DNA from: VAXT01 sp964591295
Lineage (GTDB): Bacteria > Actinomycetota > Thermoleophilia > Gaiellales > Gaiellaceae
Direction of reading: 5' to 3'
NCBI GenBank assembly: GCA_964591295.1
Contig: CAZQAG010000006.1
Coordinates: 10,230 to 74,229 of the forward strand
Length of the DNA: 64,000 nucleotides
In this document: positions 32,014 to 41,003 of the stretch, in pieces
Numbering within the stretch: position 1 is the stretch's first letter
How the letters are laid out: the number at the start of each line of letters is the position of its first letter
The notes under the pieces: model-generated
What the model saw: only the letters and a program-made list of their open reading frames with translations
The model's database searches: none
Told to the model about the DNA's origin: nothing
Translations under genes and position numbers: made by a program

Positions 32014-33628
32014 ATGAGACGAACGGCCGTCGGCTTCCACTTTTTCCAGCTCACAGCTCGACCCACCCGCCGGAGGGTCAACGTCCTCGCTTGCGGGGTT
32101 GCCGCACTCGCGCTCTTTGCGCTGGCGAACTCGCCCGCGCGCACCGCTGGAACCGCCGCAGCTCCCGGTGGCCAGTGGGACCCGGCGCTCGCATTCGACG
32201 GCACGAACACCCTTGGCGTCTGGCAGGACGACCGCGCCGCCGGAAGCATCTTCGGCGGACGCGTGACCCCGGGCGGCGCTGTCCTCGACCAGCAGGGAAT
32301 CCCGATCGCCCTGGCGCCGAACGACCAGCGCCAGGCCGATGTCGCCTTCGACGGCGCGAACTATCTCGTGGCGTGGAGGGACGAGCGTTCGACCGGGGCG
32401 ATGGAGATCTACGCGGCCAGGGTCACCACAGGCGGCGCAGTCCTGGACTCGGGCGGAATCCCGGTTTCGACGGGAGGATGCTGCCGCCACAGTCCCGCGG
32501 TGGCGTCTGGGAGCGGCACGTCGCTCGTGGCCTGGGTCGGGCCGGGCTCGACGTACACGGACATCCGGGGAGCGCGCCTGAGCCCTGAAGGCGTCGTCCT
32601 CGATCCAATCAGCATCCAGATCTCCGACGGCTCGAGCTGGGAGTGGAATCCCGCCGTCGCCTTCGACGGGACGAACTTCTTCGTCGTCTGGCGCGACGAG
32701 CGTTCGAGCCCGGGCGACATCTACGGGACGCGGGTCACGCCAGACGGCGTCGCCCTCGACCCCGAAGGGATCCGGATCACCACGGGCGCTGCGGCCTGGT
32801 TTCCGACCATCGCCTTCGACGGGACGAACTACCTCGTCGTCTGGAGCAACAACCAGCTCGGCGACATCTACGCAACGCGGGTGACGCCTGCGGGAGCCGT
32901 GCTAGACCCAGCCGGGATCCCCATCTCGACGGCGACCGGGCCGCAGACTCATCCTTCGGTCGCATTCGACGGCGCGAACTACATGGTCGCCTGGGAAGAC
33001 AACCGGAGCGGCTCGGTGCCAAGGTCTACGCAGCGCGTGTGACTCCCGCTGGCACGGTTCTCGATCCGGCTGGGATCCCGGTCCTGGGGCCGAACCAGCA
33101 GTTCTCCCCGGACATCGCCTTCGGTCCGGCGAACTACCTCATCGCCTGGCAGGACGGCCGGGGCGACTGGGAGATCTACGGCTCGCGCGTGACCGCAGGC
33201 GGGGGGTGCTCGATCCCCAGGGGTTCCTGATCTCGACTGGATCGGGTCCTCCGCCGCCACCGCCTCCGCCTCCGATCGAGCCGCCGCCACCACAACCGCC
33301 ACCGCCTCCGCAGCCACCGCCACCACCGCCACCTGCTCCACTCCCGCCGCCACCTCCGCCGCCCCCACTCCTGCCTCCACCTCCACCGCCTCAGCCACCG
33401 CCTCCACCCCCACTCCCTCCGCCGGCACCACAGCGCTGTGTCGTGCCGCGCGTCATCGGGCTTCGCCTCGGCACGGCGCGAGCGCGGATCCGGAGGGCGA
33501 GATGCTCGGTCGGGCGCGTTCGCAGAACGCGCCCGAGCCGCGTCGGCCGCGTCGTCGCCCAGAGCCCGCGCGCAGGCTCGGTAAAGCGGCGTGGTTATCC
33601 GGTGCGACTCGTCGTCGGCCGCCGCTGA
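32014..33628 (+). pseudogene. Secreted repeat protein with Pro-rich linker and PASTA-like domain, copy 2, with two frameshifts
   Basis: A paralogue of the upstream gene, interrupted twice. From ATG 32014 (GGAGGGAG upstream) the frame encodes a signal peptide and about six repeats to near 33015. There the text changes frame inside the DNRSG repeat and continues as KVYAARVTPAGTVLDP. A second change occurs in a run of six G near 33200-33210, and the third frame runs through LDPQGFLIST, a proline-only linker and a PASTA-like domain ending LVVGRR. Both shifts correspond to one missing base. Restoring two bases gives about 538 residues. Whether this is real inactivation or a sequencing error cannot be told here. 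Confidence 0.75.
33243..33435 (+). repeat. CCnCCn microsatellite-like tract encoding polyproline
   Basis: About 190 bases of degenerate CCG/CCA/CCT triplets encode a run of almost only proline, with a few Ile, Glu, Gln, Ala and Leu, linking the repeat domain to the PASTA-like domain. Such tracts are prone to slippage. Confidence 0.7.
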
Positions 33629-33677
33629 TTCTCGTTCGCAAGATGTAAAGCCTGCGCAGTCCCGCTGATCCTTCCGC

Positions 33678-33683
33678 TAGCCT
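33678..33683 (+). promoter_or_regulatory. -10-like TAGCCT before the NAGPA-like gene
   Basis: TAGCCT ends 11 nt before GTG 33695, at the long end of the spacing seen in this window. Confidence 0.35.
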
Positions 33684-33694
33684 CGGGCGGGTTC

Positions 33695-35422
33695 GTGCTG
33701 CGCAGAGTCCTGATAGCCGCTGTCCTCGCCGGCATTCTCGCGCCGTCCGCTTCGGCGGGCCGCGTGTCGCTGGCGCCGGGGGTCACCTACGAGCGTCAGC
33801 TCTGGTTCACGCCGCACGGGCCCGAGGTGGTCCACGTCATGACCGCGCCGAAGCCGGGCGGCCTCTACGCGCTGCGCCCTGTGCTCTCGAACAACGCCGT
33901 CCTGGGCCGGGAGACGGTCACCTCGATGCAGAGGCAGGTTTCGCCGAGCGCGACAGTCGGCGGCGTCAACGCCGACCTCTTCACCTGGAACGAGGGGCTG
34001 CCGAGCGGCATGTTCATGGAATCCGGCGTGATGAAGACGCCGCCTCATCCGAGACGATCGACCGTCGGTGTCACCGACGACGGACGCCTGCTCGTCGAGC
34101 GGGTCAAGATGCTCGGGACCTGGCAGGGGTCGACCCAGCGGCGCCCGCTCAACGGCCTCAACCAGCGACCGGGGCCGCAGGGCGTCTCGCTCTTCACTCC
34201 GGCCTGGGGGCCGACGACGCCCGCCGCGCAGGGAACCGTCGAGGTCACGCTCGATGCGTTCCCACCCGCCTCCCCGGCCACGGATCTGACCGGAACGGTG
34301 GTGGCCGTGAAGCCCGCCGGCGGCACGCCGATTCCGCCCACCGGTGCGGTCCTCGTCGGCCGCGGGACCTCGGCCGGTCGGCTCGCATCGGAGGCACCGG
34401 TCGGCCAGGTCGTGACCGCGCGCCTCGTTCTGCGCCCTGAGTGGGCCGGCGTCGTGGATGCGGTCGGTGGCGGGCCGGTGATCGTCCGGAACCGCCAGCC
34501 TGTCTTCAGGGCGCTCGAATCGTTCACGAGCAGCCAGCTCTCGCTTCGCCATCCGCGCACGGCGGTCGGCCAGAAGGCGGACGGCCGCATCATCTTCGTT
34601 GCGATCGACGGACGTCAGCCGGGCTACAGCACCGGCGCCACCAACTTCGAGCTGGCGCAGAGGATGGTCAGTCTGGGCGCCGTCACCGCGAGCGCGCTCG
34701 ATGCGGGCGGCTCGACGACGATGGCCTTCGACGGCAAGCTCCTGAACAGGCCCTCCGACCGTGTGGAGCGGGCCGTCGCGGACGGTCTCTTCGTCTTCTA
34801 CTACGGCGTCCACGCACCGCCGGCGGCACAGCGGGTCCTGTCTCCGAACGGCGACGGGATCGCCGAGGTGCAGGCACTGAGCTACAAGGTCGTGAGGCCC
34901 TCGACAGTCACGGCGAGCCTCATCGGTCCCGACCGAATCCCACGGCAGACGCAGACGGGACTGCGTGAGCCGGGCATCTACAGGCTCGCGTGGTCCGGCC
35001 GAACGCCGGAGGGCGCGCCCGAGCCCGAGGGCCGCTGGCGCTGGGTCATCAACGCGGTCGACGACCAGGGTCAGCAGTCGAGGGTCGAGCGACTCTTCTA
35101 CCTCAACACCACCCTCGGCTACCTGAGGGTGCGGCCCACGCGGGTGGTCGTCCGCCGCCGCCGCGGTGGCAACCTGCGGGTCGGTTTCCGCCTCGCACAT
35201 CCGGCGCTCGTCACGTTGACGATCGAGACCGCGAGCGGGGCTCGGGTGCGGACGATTCGCCAGAGGCGCCGCGCGGGGCAGACGAGCATCCAATGGAACG
35301 GCCGCTACGCGAACGGAGTTCGCGCGTTCACCGGGACGTACGTCGCGCGCGTGCAGACGTCGAACGCCTTCGGCCCCTCCGAGCTCGAGCGCCGCTTCCT
35401 CGTCCGCCGCACGCGCCGCTAA
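33695..35422 (+). CDS. Secreted phosphodiester glycosidase (NAGPA/DUF2233) with FlgD-like Ig domain
   Basis: A 575-residue exported protein. A signal peptide (VLIAAVLAGILAPSASA) is followed by a NAGPA-like domain (about 25-380) with GGVNADLF, IFVAIDGRQPG and ASALDAGGSTTMAFDG, motifs of phosphodiester glycosidases that cleave N-acetylglucosamine-1-phosphodiesters. A segment with SPNGDGIAE begins a beta domain, and the C-terminus (TSIQWNGRYANG, AFTGTYVARV) resembles the FlgD Ig-like domain. A role in cell-surface glycan turnover is inferred. Confidence 0.82.
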   Translation: MLRRVLIAAVLAGILAPSASAGRVSLAPGVTYERQLWFTPHGPEVVHVMTAPKPGGLYALRPVLSNNAVLGRETVTSMQRQVSPSATVGGVNADLFTWNEGLPSGMFMESGVMKTPPHPRRSTVGVTDDGRLLVERVKMLGTWQGSTQRRPLNGLNQRPGPQGVSLFTPAWGPTTPAAQGTVEVTLDAFPPASPATDLTGTVVAVKPAGGTPIPPTGAVLVGRGTSAGRLASEAPVGQVVTARLVLRPEWAGVVDAVGGGPVIVRNRQPVFRALESFTSSQLSLRHPRTAVGQKADGRIIFVAIDGRQPGYSTGATNFELAQRMVSLGAVTASALDAGGSTTMAFDGKLLNRPSDRVERAVADGLFVFYYGVHAPPAAQRVLSPNGDGIAEVQALSYKVVRPSTVTASLIGPDRIPRQTQTGLREPGIYRLAWSGRTPEGAPEPEGRWRWVINAVDDQGQQSRVERLFYLNTTLGYLRVRPTRVVVRRRRGGNLRVGFRLAHPALVTLTIETASGARVRTIRQRRRAGQTSIQWNGRYANGVRAFTGTYVARVQTSNAFGPSELERRFLVRRTRR

Positions 35423-35433
35423 CGGGGTCTGGC

Positions 35434-35439
35434 TAGAGT
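35434..35439 (+). promoter_or_regulatory. -10-like TAGAGT before the DedA gene
   Basis: TAGAGT ends 7 nt before GTG 35447, leaderless-type spacing. Confidence 0.45.
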
Positions 35440-35446
35440 CCCCGCG

Positions 35447-36139
35447 GTGCCGCTGGCCTCCGTGACCGCGTCCCTGACGGACGCCCTGACCTCGCTGATC
35501 GGAGACCACGGGCTCTACGCTGTCTTCTTCCTGATGCTGGTCGACGCGGTGCTGCCGGCCGCTAGCGAGCTCGTCATGCTCTACGCCGGCGCGCTCGCCG
35601 CGGGCGCATTCGCGGGCCAGAACGTCGTTCTCTTCGGCTGGCAGATCGACTCTCACTTCTGGGGATTCGTGGCGATGTCGCTCGCAGGTGTGGTGGGCTA
35701 CACGGTCGGGTCCGTGTTCGGCTGGTGGATCGGCTACTACGGCGGCCGTCCGCTGGTCGAGCGTCACGGCCGCTGGCTGCATCTCGGGCCCGAGAACCTG
35801 GATCGCGCCGAGCGCTGGTTCGAGCGCTGGGGGGACTGGGCCGTTTTCCTCGGGCGCATCACACCCGTCATACGCTCGTTCGTGTCAATCCCGGCCGGCG
35901 TCGCCCGGATGGCCCTGGGCCGGTTCACCGTGCTCACGTTCCTCGGATGCGCCATCTGGTGCTTCGGAATCGCGGGTGCGGGCCTGGCCCTCGGGTCGCG
36001 CTACGAGGAGTTCCACCACAACTTCCGGTACGTGGACATCACCGTCGGCGTTCTGCTCGTCGCGGCTGCGGTCGCTTGGTACGTCCGTCGGCGGCAGGGC
36101 ACTAAACTGAGCCGCCGTGGCTCAGATCCCGCTCGTTGA
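35447..36139 (+). CDS. DedA family membrane protein
   Basis: A 230-residue DedA/SNARE-associated protein; members flip or transport lipids such as undecaprenyl phosphate or phosphatidylethanolamine. Motifs include FFLMLVDAVLPAASELVMLYAGALA near the N-terminus, the G-rich YTVGSVFGWWIGYYGGRPLV, and FLGRITPVIRSFVSIPAGVARM, the family's conserved arginine-containing re-entrant region. The 3' end overlaps the next gene by 23 nt and contains that gene's -10-like hexamer. Confidence 0.88.
   Translation: MPLASVTASLTDALTSLIGDHGLYAVFFLMLVDAVLPAASELVMLYAGALAAGAFAGQNVVLFGWQIDSHFWGFVAMSLAGVVGYTVGSVFGWWIGYYGGRPLVERHGRWLHLGPENLDRAERWFERWGDWAVFLGRITPVIRSFVSIPAGVARMALGRFTVLTFLGCAIWCFGIAGAGLALGSRYEEFHHNFRYVDITVGVLLVAAAVAWYVRRRQGTKLSRRGSDPAR
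36103..36108 (+). promoter_or_regulatory. -10-like TAAACT before the DegT aminotransferase gene
   Basis: TAAACT ends 8 nt before GTG 36117, within the 3' end of the DedA gene. Confidence 0.45.
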
Positions 36140-37205
36140 CGTCAAGGCGCAGTACGCGCCGCTGCTGGACGAGCTGAAGGAGCGAATCGCCGAGGTCCTC
36201 GACTCCGGCCGGTTCATCCTCGGTCCGAACGTCCGCGCCTTCGAGGAGGAGGCCGCGGCCTACCTCGGGGTCAAGCACGCGATCGGGGTCGCGAACGGCA
36301 CCGACGCGATCGTGCTCGCCCTCGACGCGCTCGGGATCGGCGAGGGGGACGAGGTCATCTGTCCGACCTTCACCTTCTACGCCACGGCAGAGGCAATCGT
36401 CCGGCGCGGCGCGGCCCCCGTCTTCGTCGACATCGACCCGCAGACCATGAACCTCGATCCGGGCGACGTGCGCCGGCGGCTGACCCCGAAGACGAAGGCG
36501 ATCATCCCCGTGCATCTCTTCGGCCGGCCGGCTCCGCTCGGGGAGCTCTCCGAGCTAGGCGTCCCGCTCGTCGAGGATGCCGCCCAGGCTTTCGGAGCGA
36601 TCGGCACCGGCCGGGTCGGCATCGCATCCACCTACAGCTTCTTTCCGACCAAGAACCTGTTCGCATTCGGCGACGGGGGTCTCGTCTCGACGGACGACGA
36701 CGACGTCGCTGAGCGCCTGCGGCTCCTCCGCTTCCACGGCTCGAAGGCGAAGAAGGAGTTCGAGCTGATCGGCTACAACTCGCGCCTCGACGAGCTCCAG
36801 GCCGCCGTCCTGCGCGTCTTTCTCCCGCACCTCGAGGAGTGGAACCGCTCGCGCCGGGAGGCCGCGGCGCGCTACGCGGAGCTGGGCCTCGGGGAAGTCT
36901 GCGAGCTGCCGGCCGACGAGGCCGGCCACGTTTACCACGTCTTCGCGGTCCGCTCGCCCGAGCGAGACCGCATCGCCGAGCACCTCGCGGCCAACGGGAT
37001 CGCGTCGAGCGCCTACTACGCGACGCCGCTGCATCGGCAGCCTGCGCTGGCCTTCCTCGGACAAGGCGACGCCGAGTATCCCGAGACTGAGCGCGCTGCG
37101 CGGGAGAACCTCGCGCTCCCGATGTGGTCCGGCATCGGCGCGGACGTGCAGGAACAGGTCGTCGCAGCCGTAAGAGAAGCGGTATCGCTGGAGGCCGTCC
37201 GATGA
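36117..37205 (+). CDS. DegT/DnrJ/EryC1 family sugar aminotransferase
   Basis: A 362-residue PLP enzyme that aminates nucleotide-linked keto-sugars. It begins IPLVDVKAQYAPL and has FILGPNVRAFEEEAAAYLG, ANGTDAIVLALDALGIG, EDAAQAFGA and the PLP lysine in SFFPTKNLFAFGDGG. The closest functional class is that of Pgl/WlbE-type aminotransferases acting on UDP-keto-sugars. The next gene is a FlaA1-like dehydratase that would supply a keto-sugar, and the two overlap (ATGA). Confidence 0.9.
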   Translation: MAQIPLVDVKAQYAPLLDELKERIAEVLDSGRFILGPNVRAFEEEAAAYLGVKHAIGVANGTDAIVLALDALGIGEGDEVICPTFTFYATAEAIVRRGAAPVFVDIDPQTMNLDPGDVRRRLTPKTKAIIPVHLFGRPAPLGELSELGVPLVEDAAQAFGAIGTGRVGIASTYSFFPTKNLFAFGDGGLVSTDDDDVAERLRLLRFHGSKAKKEFELIGYNSRLDELQAAVLRVFLPHLEEWNRSRREAAARYAELGLGEVCELPADEAGHVYHVFAVRSPERDRIAEHLAANGIASSAYYATPLHRQPALAFLGQGDAEYPETERAARENLALPMWSGIGADVQEQVVAAVREAVSLEAVR

Positions 37206-39100
37206 GTTCGTTGGTCAACCGGCACCGGATCTGGCAGCTCGCCGCCGATGCCGCGCTGATCGCCGCCGCCTGGCTGCTCGCCTTCCAGATTCGCTTCGAC
37301 TCGTACGCGAAGATCCCGCCCTTCTACGAGCAGCTCGTCAGCTGGCGAACGGTCCTGCTCGTCGTTGCGATCAAGCTCCTCGTCTTCACGGCCTTCGGCT
37401 TCTACAACCGCTGGTGGCGCTACGTGTCCACGCGAGACATGTGGGGAGCGCTGCGTGGTGTCACCGTCGCCTCGCTCGCGGCGAGCCTGGTCGTCTACTT
37501 CTTCCCGCTTGCCGACACCGCCCGCCTTCCGCGCGGGATCGCGGTCATCGACTGGCTCCTCCTGCTCGCGCTCGTCGCGGGCACGCGCCTGCTTGCGCGA
37601 TCGATCTTCGAGCGGCCCTCCGCGTCGGGCCTCGTCGCGCGGGGCAAGGAAGTGATCGTCGTCGGGGCCGGAGACGCGGGTCAGCTGATCGTGAAGGAGA
37701 TGCAGCGCGGCCGGATCGGGTACACCCCGATCGGGTTTGTCGACGACGACGCGCGTAAGCGCAACGACCGGATCCAGGGCGTGCGCGTGCTCGGGACGAC
37801 CGCTGAGCTGCCCCACATCCTCAACGACAACAGGCCCGACGAGCTCTTGATCGCGATCCCCTCCGCGTCGGGTGACGTGCGCCAGAAGGTCGTCGAGCAG
37901 GCGCGGGATGCGCAGGTGCCGGTTAAGACGCTGCCGGGCCTGTACGAGCTGATCTCCGGCGACTCGAACCTGGCGGCGCAGATCCGCCCAGTGCAGGTCG
38001 AGGACATCCTCGGCCGCGAGCCCGTCGAGGTCGACTTCGAGGAGGTCTCGGCGTACCTGCGCGGCGAGACGGTTCTGATTACGGGGGCCGGCGGGTCGAT
38101 CGGCTCGGAGCTCTGCCGCCAGGCCGCACGCGCCGGTGCGGCGCGGCTGATCCTCGTCGACCAGGCCGAATCGCCGCTGTACGAGATCGAGCGCGAGCTG
38201 ACGGACGATCGCGGCTTCCCCGCGAGCGTGCCCGTGATCGCCGACATCGGCAACCGCGAGAAGCTGCGCCAGGTCTTCGATCGCTACCGGCCGAGCGTCG
38301 TCTTCCACGCGGCCGCGTACAAGCACGTGCCGATGATGGAGGCGAACCCGCTCGAGTCGGTGCGGAACAACGTGCTCGGCACGAAGGTCGTCGCCGAGGT
38401 CGCCGTCGAGTTCGAGGCTAAGCGCTTCGTGCTCGTCTCGACGGACAAGGCGCTGAACGCGCAGGCGGTCTACGGCCAGTCGAAGGCGCTCTGCGAGTGG
38501 ATCGTCGAGGCCTACGGCGCGCGCGAGGACGTCTCGACCCGCTTTGTGGCGGTGCGCTTCGGCAACGTCCTCGACTCGGCCGGGAGCGTGATTCGGATCT
38601 TCAAGCGCCAGATCGCCAAGGGCGGGCCGGTGACCGTGACGAACCCCGAGATGACGCGGTTCTTTATGACGACGCCCGAGGCCGTGTCGCTGGTCATCCA
38701 GGCAGGCTCGATCGGCGGGCGCGGCGAGATCTTCGTCCTCGACATGGGCGAGCCTGTGAAGATCCTCGACCTCGCGCAGTCGATGATCAGGCTCTCGGGC
38801 AAGGAGCCCGATCGTGACATCGCGATCGAGTTCATCGGCGTCCGGGCCGGAGAGAAGCTCCACGAGGAGCTCTGGGGCGAGAACGAGACCGTGGGCGAGA
38901 CCGCGCACCCAAAGATCCACCGCGCGCGGCGCCCGCCCGTGGACGGCGTCTGGCTCGAGGAGGAGCTGGGTGCGCTGGAGAGCCTGGTCGAGGCGGGCGA
39001 GACGCTCGAGGTCGTCTCGCGGCTCTCGGCAATGGTGCGCGCGCCGAGGCGCGTCGGGGTTGCGCAAGCCGACGCGGTTTCGGAGCAGACGCTCCACTAA
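37202..39100 (+). CDS. FlaA1/CapD-like membrane nucleotide-sugar 4,6-dehydratase
   Basis: A 632-residue protein of the long, membrane-anchored PglF/CapD type. Four N-terminal helices (about 12-30, 46-68, 80-98, 110-128) are followed by a CoA-binding-like Rossmann domain (VIVVGAGDAGQLI) and a short-chain dehydrogenase domain (ETVLITGAGGSIGSELCRQA). The catalytic loop reads STDKALNAQAVYGQSK; it has tyrosine where many relatives have methionine. It makes UDP-4-keto sugars for surface polysaccharide or glycoprotein, with the aminotransferase upstream as likely partner. Confidence 0.9.
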   Translation: MSSLVNRHRIWQLAADAALIAAAWLLAFQIRFDSYAKIPPFYEQLVSWRTVLLVVAIKLLVFTAFGFYNRWWRYVSTRDMWGALRGVTVASLAASLVVYFFPLADTARLPRGIAVIDWLLLLALVAGTRLLARSIFERPSASGLVARGKEVIVVGAGDAGQLIVKEMQRGRIGYTPIGFVDDDARKRNDRIQGVRVLGTTAELPHILNDNRPDELLIAIPSASGDVRQKVVEQARDAQVPVKTLPGLYELISGDSNLAAQIRPVQVEDILGREPVEVDFEEVSAYLRGETVLITGAGGSIGSELCRQAARAGAARLILVDQAESPLYEIERELTDDRGFPASVPVIADIGNREKLRQVFDRYRPSVVFHAAAYKHVPMMEANPLESVRNNVLGTKVVAEVAVEFEAKRFVLVSTDKALNAQAVYGQSKALCEWIVEAYGAREDVSTRFVAVRFGNVLDSAGSVIRIFKRQIAKGGPVTVTNPEMTRFFMTTPEAVSLVIQAGSIGGRGEIFVLDMGEPVKILDLAQSMIRLSGKEPDRDIAIEFIGVRAGEKLHEELWGENETVGETAHPKIHRARRPPVDGVWLEEELGALESLVEAGETLEVVSRLSAMVRAPRRVGVAQADAVSEQTLH

Positions 39101-39113
39101 CTAGGAGGGTTTG
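39101..39113 (+). repeat. Left copy of 13-nt direct repeat flanking an accessory island
   Basis: CTAGGAGGGTTTG directly after the FlaA1-like gene stop. The same 13 bases occur at 41512-41524. Beyond it both sides carry GCGAAA, with 12 extra bases in the right copy. It could mark a past integration or a local duplication. Confidence 0.5.
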
Positions 39114-39149
39114 GCGAAATAAATCAGCGTTGTAGCGTGGACCGCTGAG

Positions 39150-39782
39150 ATGGGCTACCAACTCACGCCCGATGACCTTGCGGAGCGGTTGCGCGAACAG
39201 ATGGGGCTCCTTGAGCGTTCGTCGGAGTCCTTCGACCAAGGATTTGAGGATGAGGCCAAACACCTGGCGGTTGGCATCCGGATTTTGCTCCACGACACAG
39301 CAGGGCCGTCGCATTCCTTGCTTGGCTTGCTCGGGGTAAAGGACGGCCTGTCCTTCCTCGATACTGCGTTTCCAATCTTTCCCGACAACCTCGCTGCGAC
39401 CATAGGTCTGGCGAGTCTCAGGGTGACGACCGGAGTCGGTGCGAAGTACGTGGCTCTGCTCGGGAACAGGTCGAGTCCGCCAGGACAGAAGCCGTTCACT
39501 CCGTGGTGGAACGACCCCGTTACGAAGGACAACGAGGGGCGTCTCTTTGCGCGACGCGACTACGTCCTCAACGTTGCGAACAAGGAAGGCGGGGCACACG
39601 TAGACCCCACTCTGGAGGAGACCTGGGCGAATCTGACTCGTGAGAACACTCTGGGATGGTTTAGCTCTACCGAGACAGACCGCGACGTGCCACTCGATAG
39701 CCCAGCGCTCGCGACCATCCGGCAGATTGCCTATGAGGTCGAACAAACCCTGCGAGGGCAGCTCGCTCACCTGCTCACCTGA
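39150..39782 (+). CDS. Unknown protein of an accessory-region family
   Basis: A 210-residue soluble protein. I recall similar uncharacterised proteins from variable genome regions, sharing a RxLLHDT motif (here IRILLHDTAGPSHSLL), a WW pair before a conserved V (TPWWNDPV) and RRDYVLNVANKEGGAHVDP. That recollection cannot be checked here. GC content is lower than in neighbouring genes, consistent with transfer. A -10-like TAGCGT (39133-39138) lies 11 nt before the ATG. It converges on a truncated transposase gene, overlapping it by 8 nt. No catalytic function is proposed. Confidence 0.65.
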   Translation: MGYQLTPDDLAERLREQMGLLERSSESFDQGFEDEAKHLAVGIRILLHDTAGPSHSLLGLLGVKDGLSFLDTAFPIFPDNLAATIGLASLRVTTGVGAKYVALLGNRSSPPGQKPFTPWWNDPVTKDNEGRLFARRDYVLNVANKEGGAHVDPTLEETWANLTRENTLGWFSSTETDRDVPLDSPALATIRQIAYEVEQTLRGQLAHLLT

Positions 39783-40599
39783 AGGTCAGACTCAGGGACC
39801 CACGCGAACGGCGCTGGCCAGGGTTCAAGTAGCCAGCAAGCCCACTCGCCAGCGTACTGGCCTCCGACGATGACCCAGGAACGCTCCCACCGTAGCCCTT
39901 GTCCATTGCCACCGTCTCCGGCTGGAAGCCGCGAGCGTGGAGAGCATCAATCAGCGGGGCTACGAAGTTGGATTCGTGGCGCTTGGCGGTCGCTACTTCC
40001 CACGCGAGCGGCAGGCCCGTAGAGGCGCAGACAGCCGCTTGCAGCTTGTACCCGTAGTAGCCGCCGCCCTTGCGGGTGCTGATCGCGGAGCGATGCCCCC
40101 ACGAGGCGTCCGGGTCGCTGAACCGCTCTCGCTCTTTGCCACCCTTGGAGACGTACCGCTGGCCATTGGCGAAGGCGGGCATATCGGAAGCGTCGATAGC
40201 TACGTCTCGGCCGATGGTCGGGTACTGCGCTCTAAGGGACGCTGCGAGGGCATCCAGACACGCCGCGAGCGCGGGGCGGTTCTCCCGGAGCTTCCGCGAG
40301 AAGCGGTAACAAGCCCACACGCTCGGCGTCCCTCCGAGGGCTTCCTGCAACCCCGGATGCTCCGCGATGAGGGCGGCTACCCACGTCCAAGTGGGCAGGG
40401 CGAACAGGGTTTTGACGAGGCAAGCGCCGACGAGAGCGCGGGTGCCAAAGCCCTTGTTTCCTCGTGCGTCACGAAGGCCGTCAAGCTCCGTGATGAGAGC
40501 GGCTATCTCAGGCGAGTCGAGCAATTCCGCAACATCGCCTACAGCCGTACGACGCGCTACCTTGCCAGTTGCCATGCGAGCTACCTCTCGTGTGGCCAC
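39775..40599 (-). pseudogene. IS4/IS5-type DDE transposase, probably C-terminally truncated
   Basis: A 274-residue ORF with a DUF772-like N-terminus (VKTLFALPTWTWVAALI) and DDE_Tnp_1 features: first catalytic Asp in VAIDASDMPAFANG (about residue 136), GYYGYKLQAAVCASTGLPLAWEV, and second Asp in AMDKGYGG (233). After DKGY the sequence degenerates into GSSSEASTLASG and ends about 40 residues later, without the expected YREK-like glutamate region of roughly 80-100 residues. It is therefore probably inactive. No clear terminal inverted repeats were found. Confidence 0.75.
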
Positions 40600-40796
40600 G
40601 GCCCCGGCAGTTTGCGCTGCGCGGGGCCATTAGTTTGTTGGTCTGTGCAGGGGATTTTACTTCCTGCATCGGACGGCACTGGCGGGTTTCGGCGGGGTCG
40701 GATGCTCCCGATTTGGGTCAGCCGAGGTCTGTGTAACCCGGCTGTTGCGCGTCCGGCCCTACCGAAACTCGTCGGTTCTCGGTACCCTGCCAATCA

Positions 40797-40869
40797 TCAG
40801 GGCGGCGGGGCACGATCCCGCATCTCCCGGTCCAGAACCGGGCGCTCTACACCATTGAGCTACGCCCTG
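40797..40869 (-). tRNA. tRNA-Gln (anticodon CTG)
   Basis: A 73-nt cloverleaf read on the minus strand. Acceptor stem CAGGGCG/CGCCCTG, D stem GCTC/GAGC with loop AATGGTGTA, anticodon stem CCCGG/CCGGG with loop TTCTGGA, variable AGAT, T stem GCGGG/CCCGC and discriminator A. All stems pair perfectly. The anticodon CTG reads CAG (Gln). No CCA is encoded. The T loop is ATCGTGC rather than TTCGANN: position 54 is A and 58 is T, a swap of the usual T54-A58 pair. Confidence 0.85.
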
Positions 40870-40876
40870 CTGTGCT

Positions 40877-40908
40877 GTCGAGGCGACCGCTGTGTCGGTC
40901 GTCTCGAC
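40877..40908. other. Strong hairpin just upstream of tRNA-Gln
   Basis: GTCGAG-G-CGACCG and CGGTCG-T-CTCGAC pair (12 Watson-Crick pairs and one G-T) around a 6-nt loop. It is 8 nt before the 5' end of the tRNA on the minus strand, so it would lie in the precursor leader or act as a terminator of upstream transcription. Confidence 0.5.
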
Positions 40909-41003
40909 CTGAAGCTATACACGACAAGCGGGACGTCTCCCTCTCGGGTTCTGAAAGGGAAATCTCGCGTATTAGCAGGGAGTTTTCTAACCGGCATACA
41001 CTC

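Noticed and set aside
33243..33435. Possible CRISPR-like or minisatellite array
   Set aside because: No spacer-repeat periodicity; the tract is a degenerate proline-codon run inside a reading frame.
33677..35782. Long open frame on the minus strand (about 700 codons) opposite the NAGPA-like gene
   Set aside because: High GC content produces long antisense frames here. The plus-strand protein has clear domains and a signal peptide, and the antisense product is Arg/His/Asp-rich without any recognisable motif.
39775..40599. Intact insertion sequence with terminal inverted repeats
   Set aside because: The C-terminal catalytic glutamate region is missing and I could not find matching inverted ends, so only a transposase remnant is reported.
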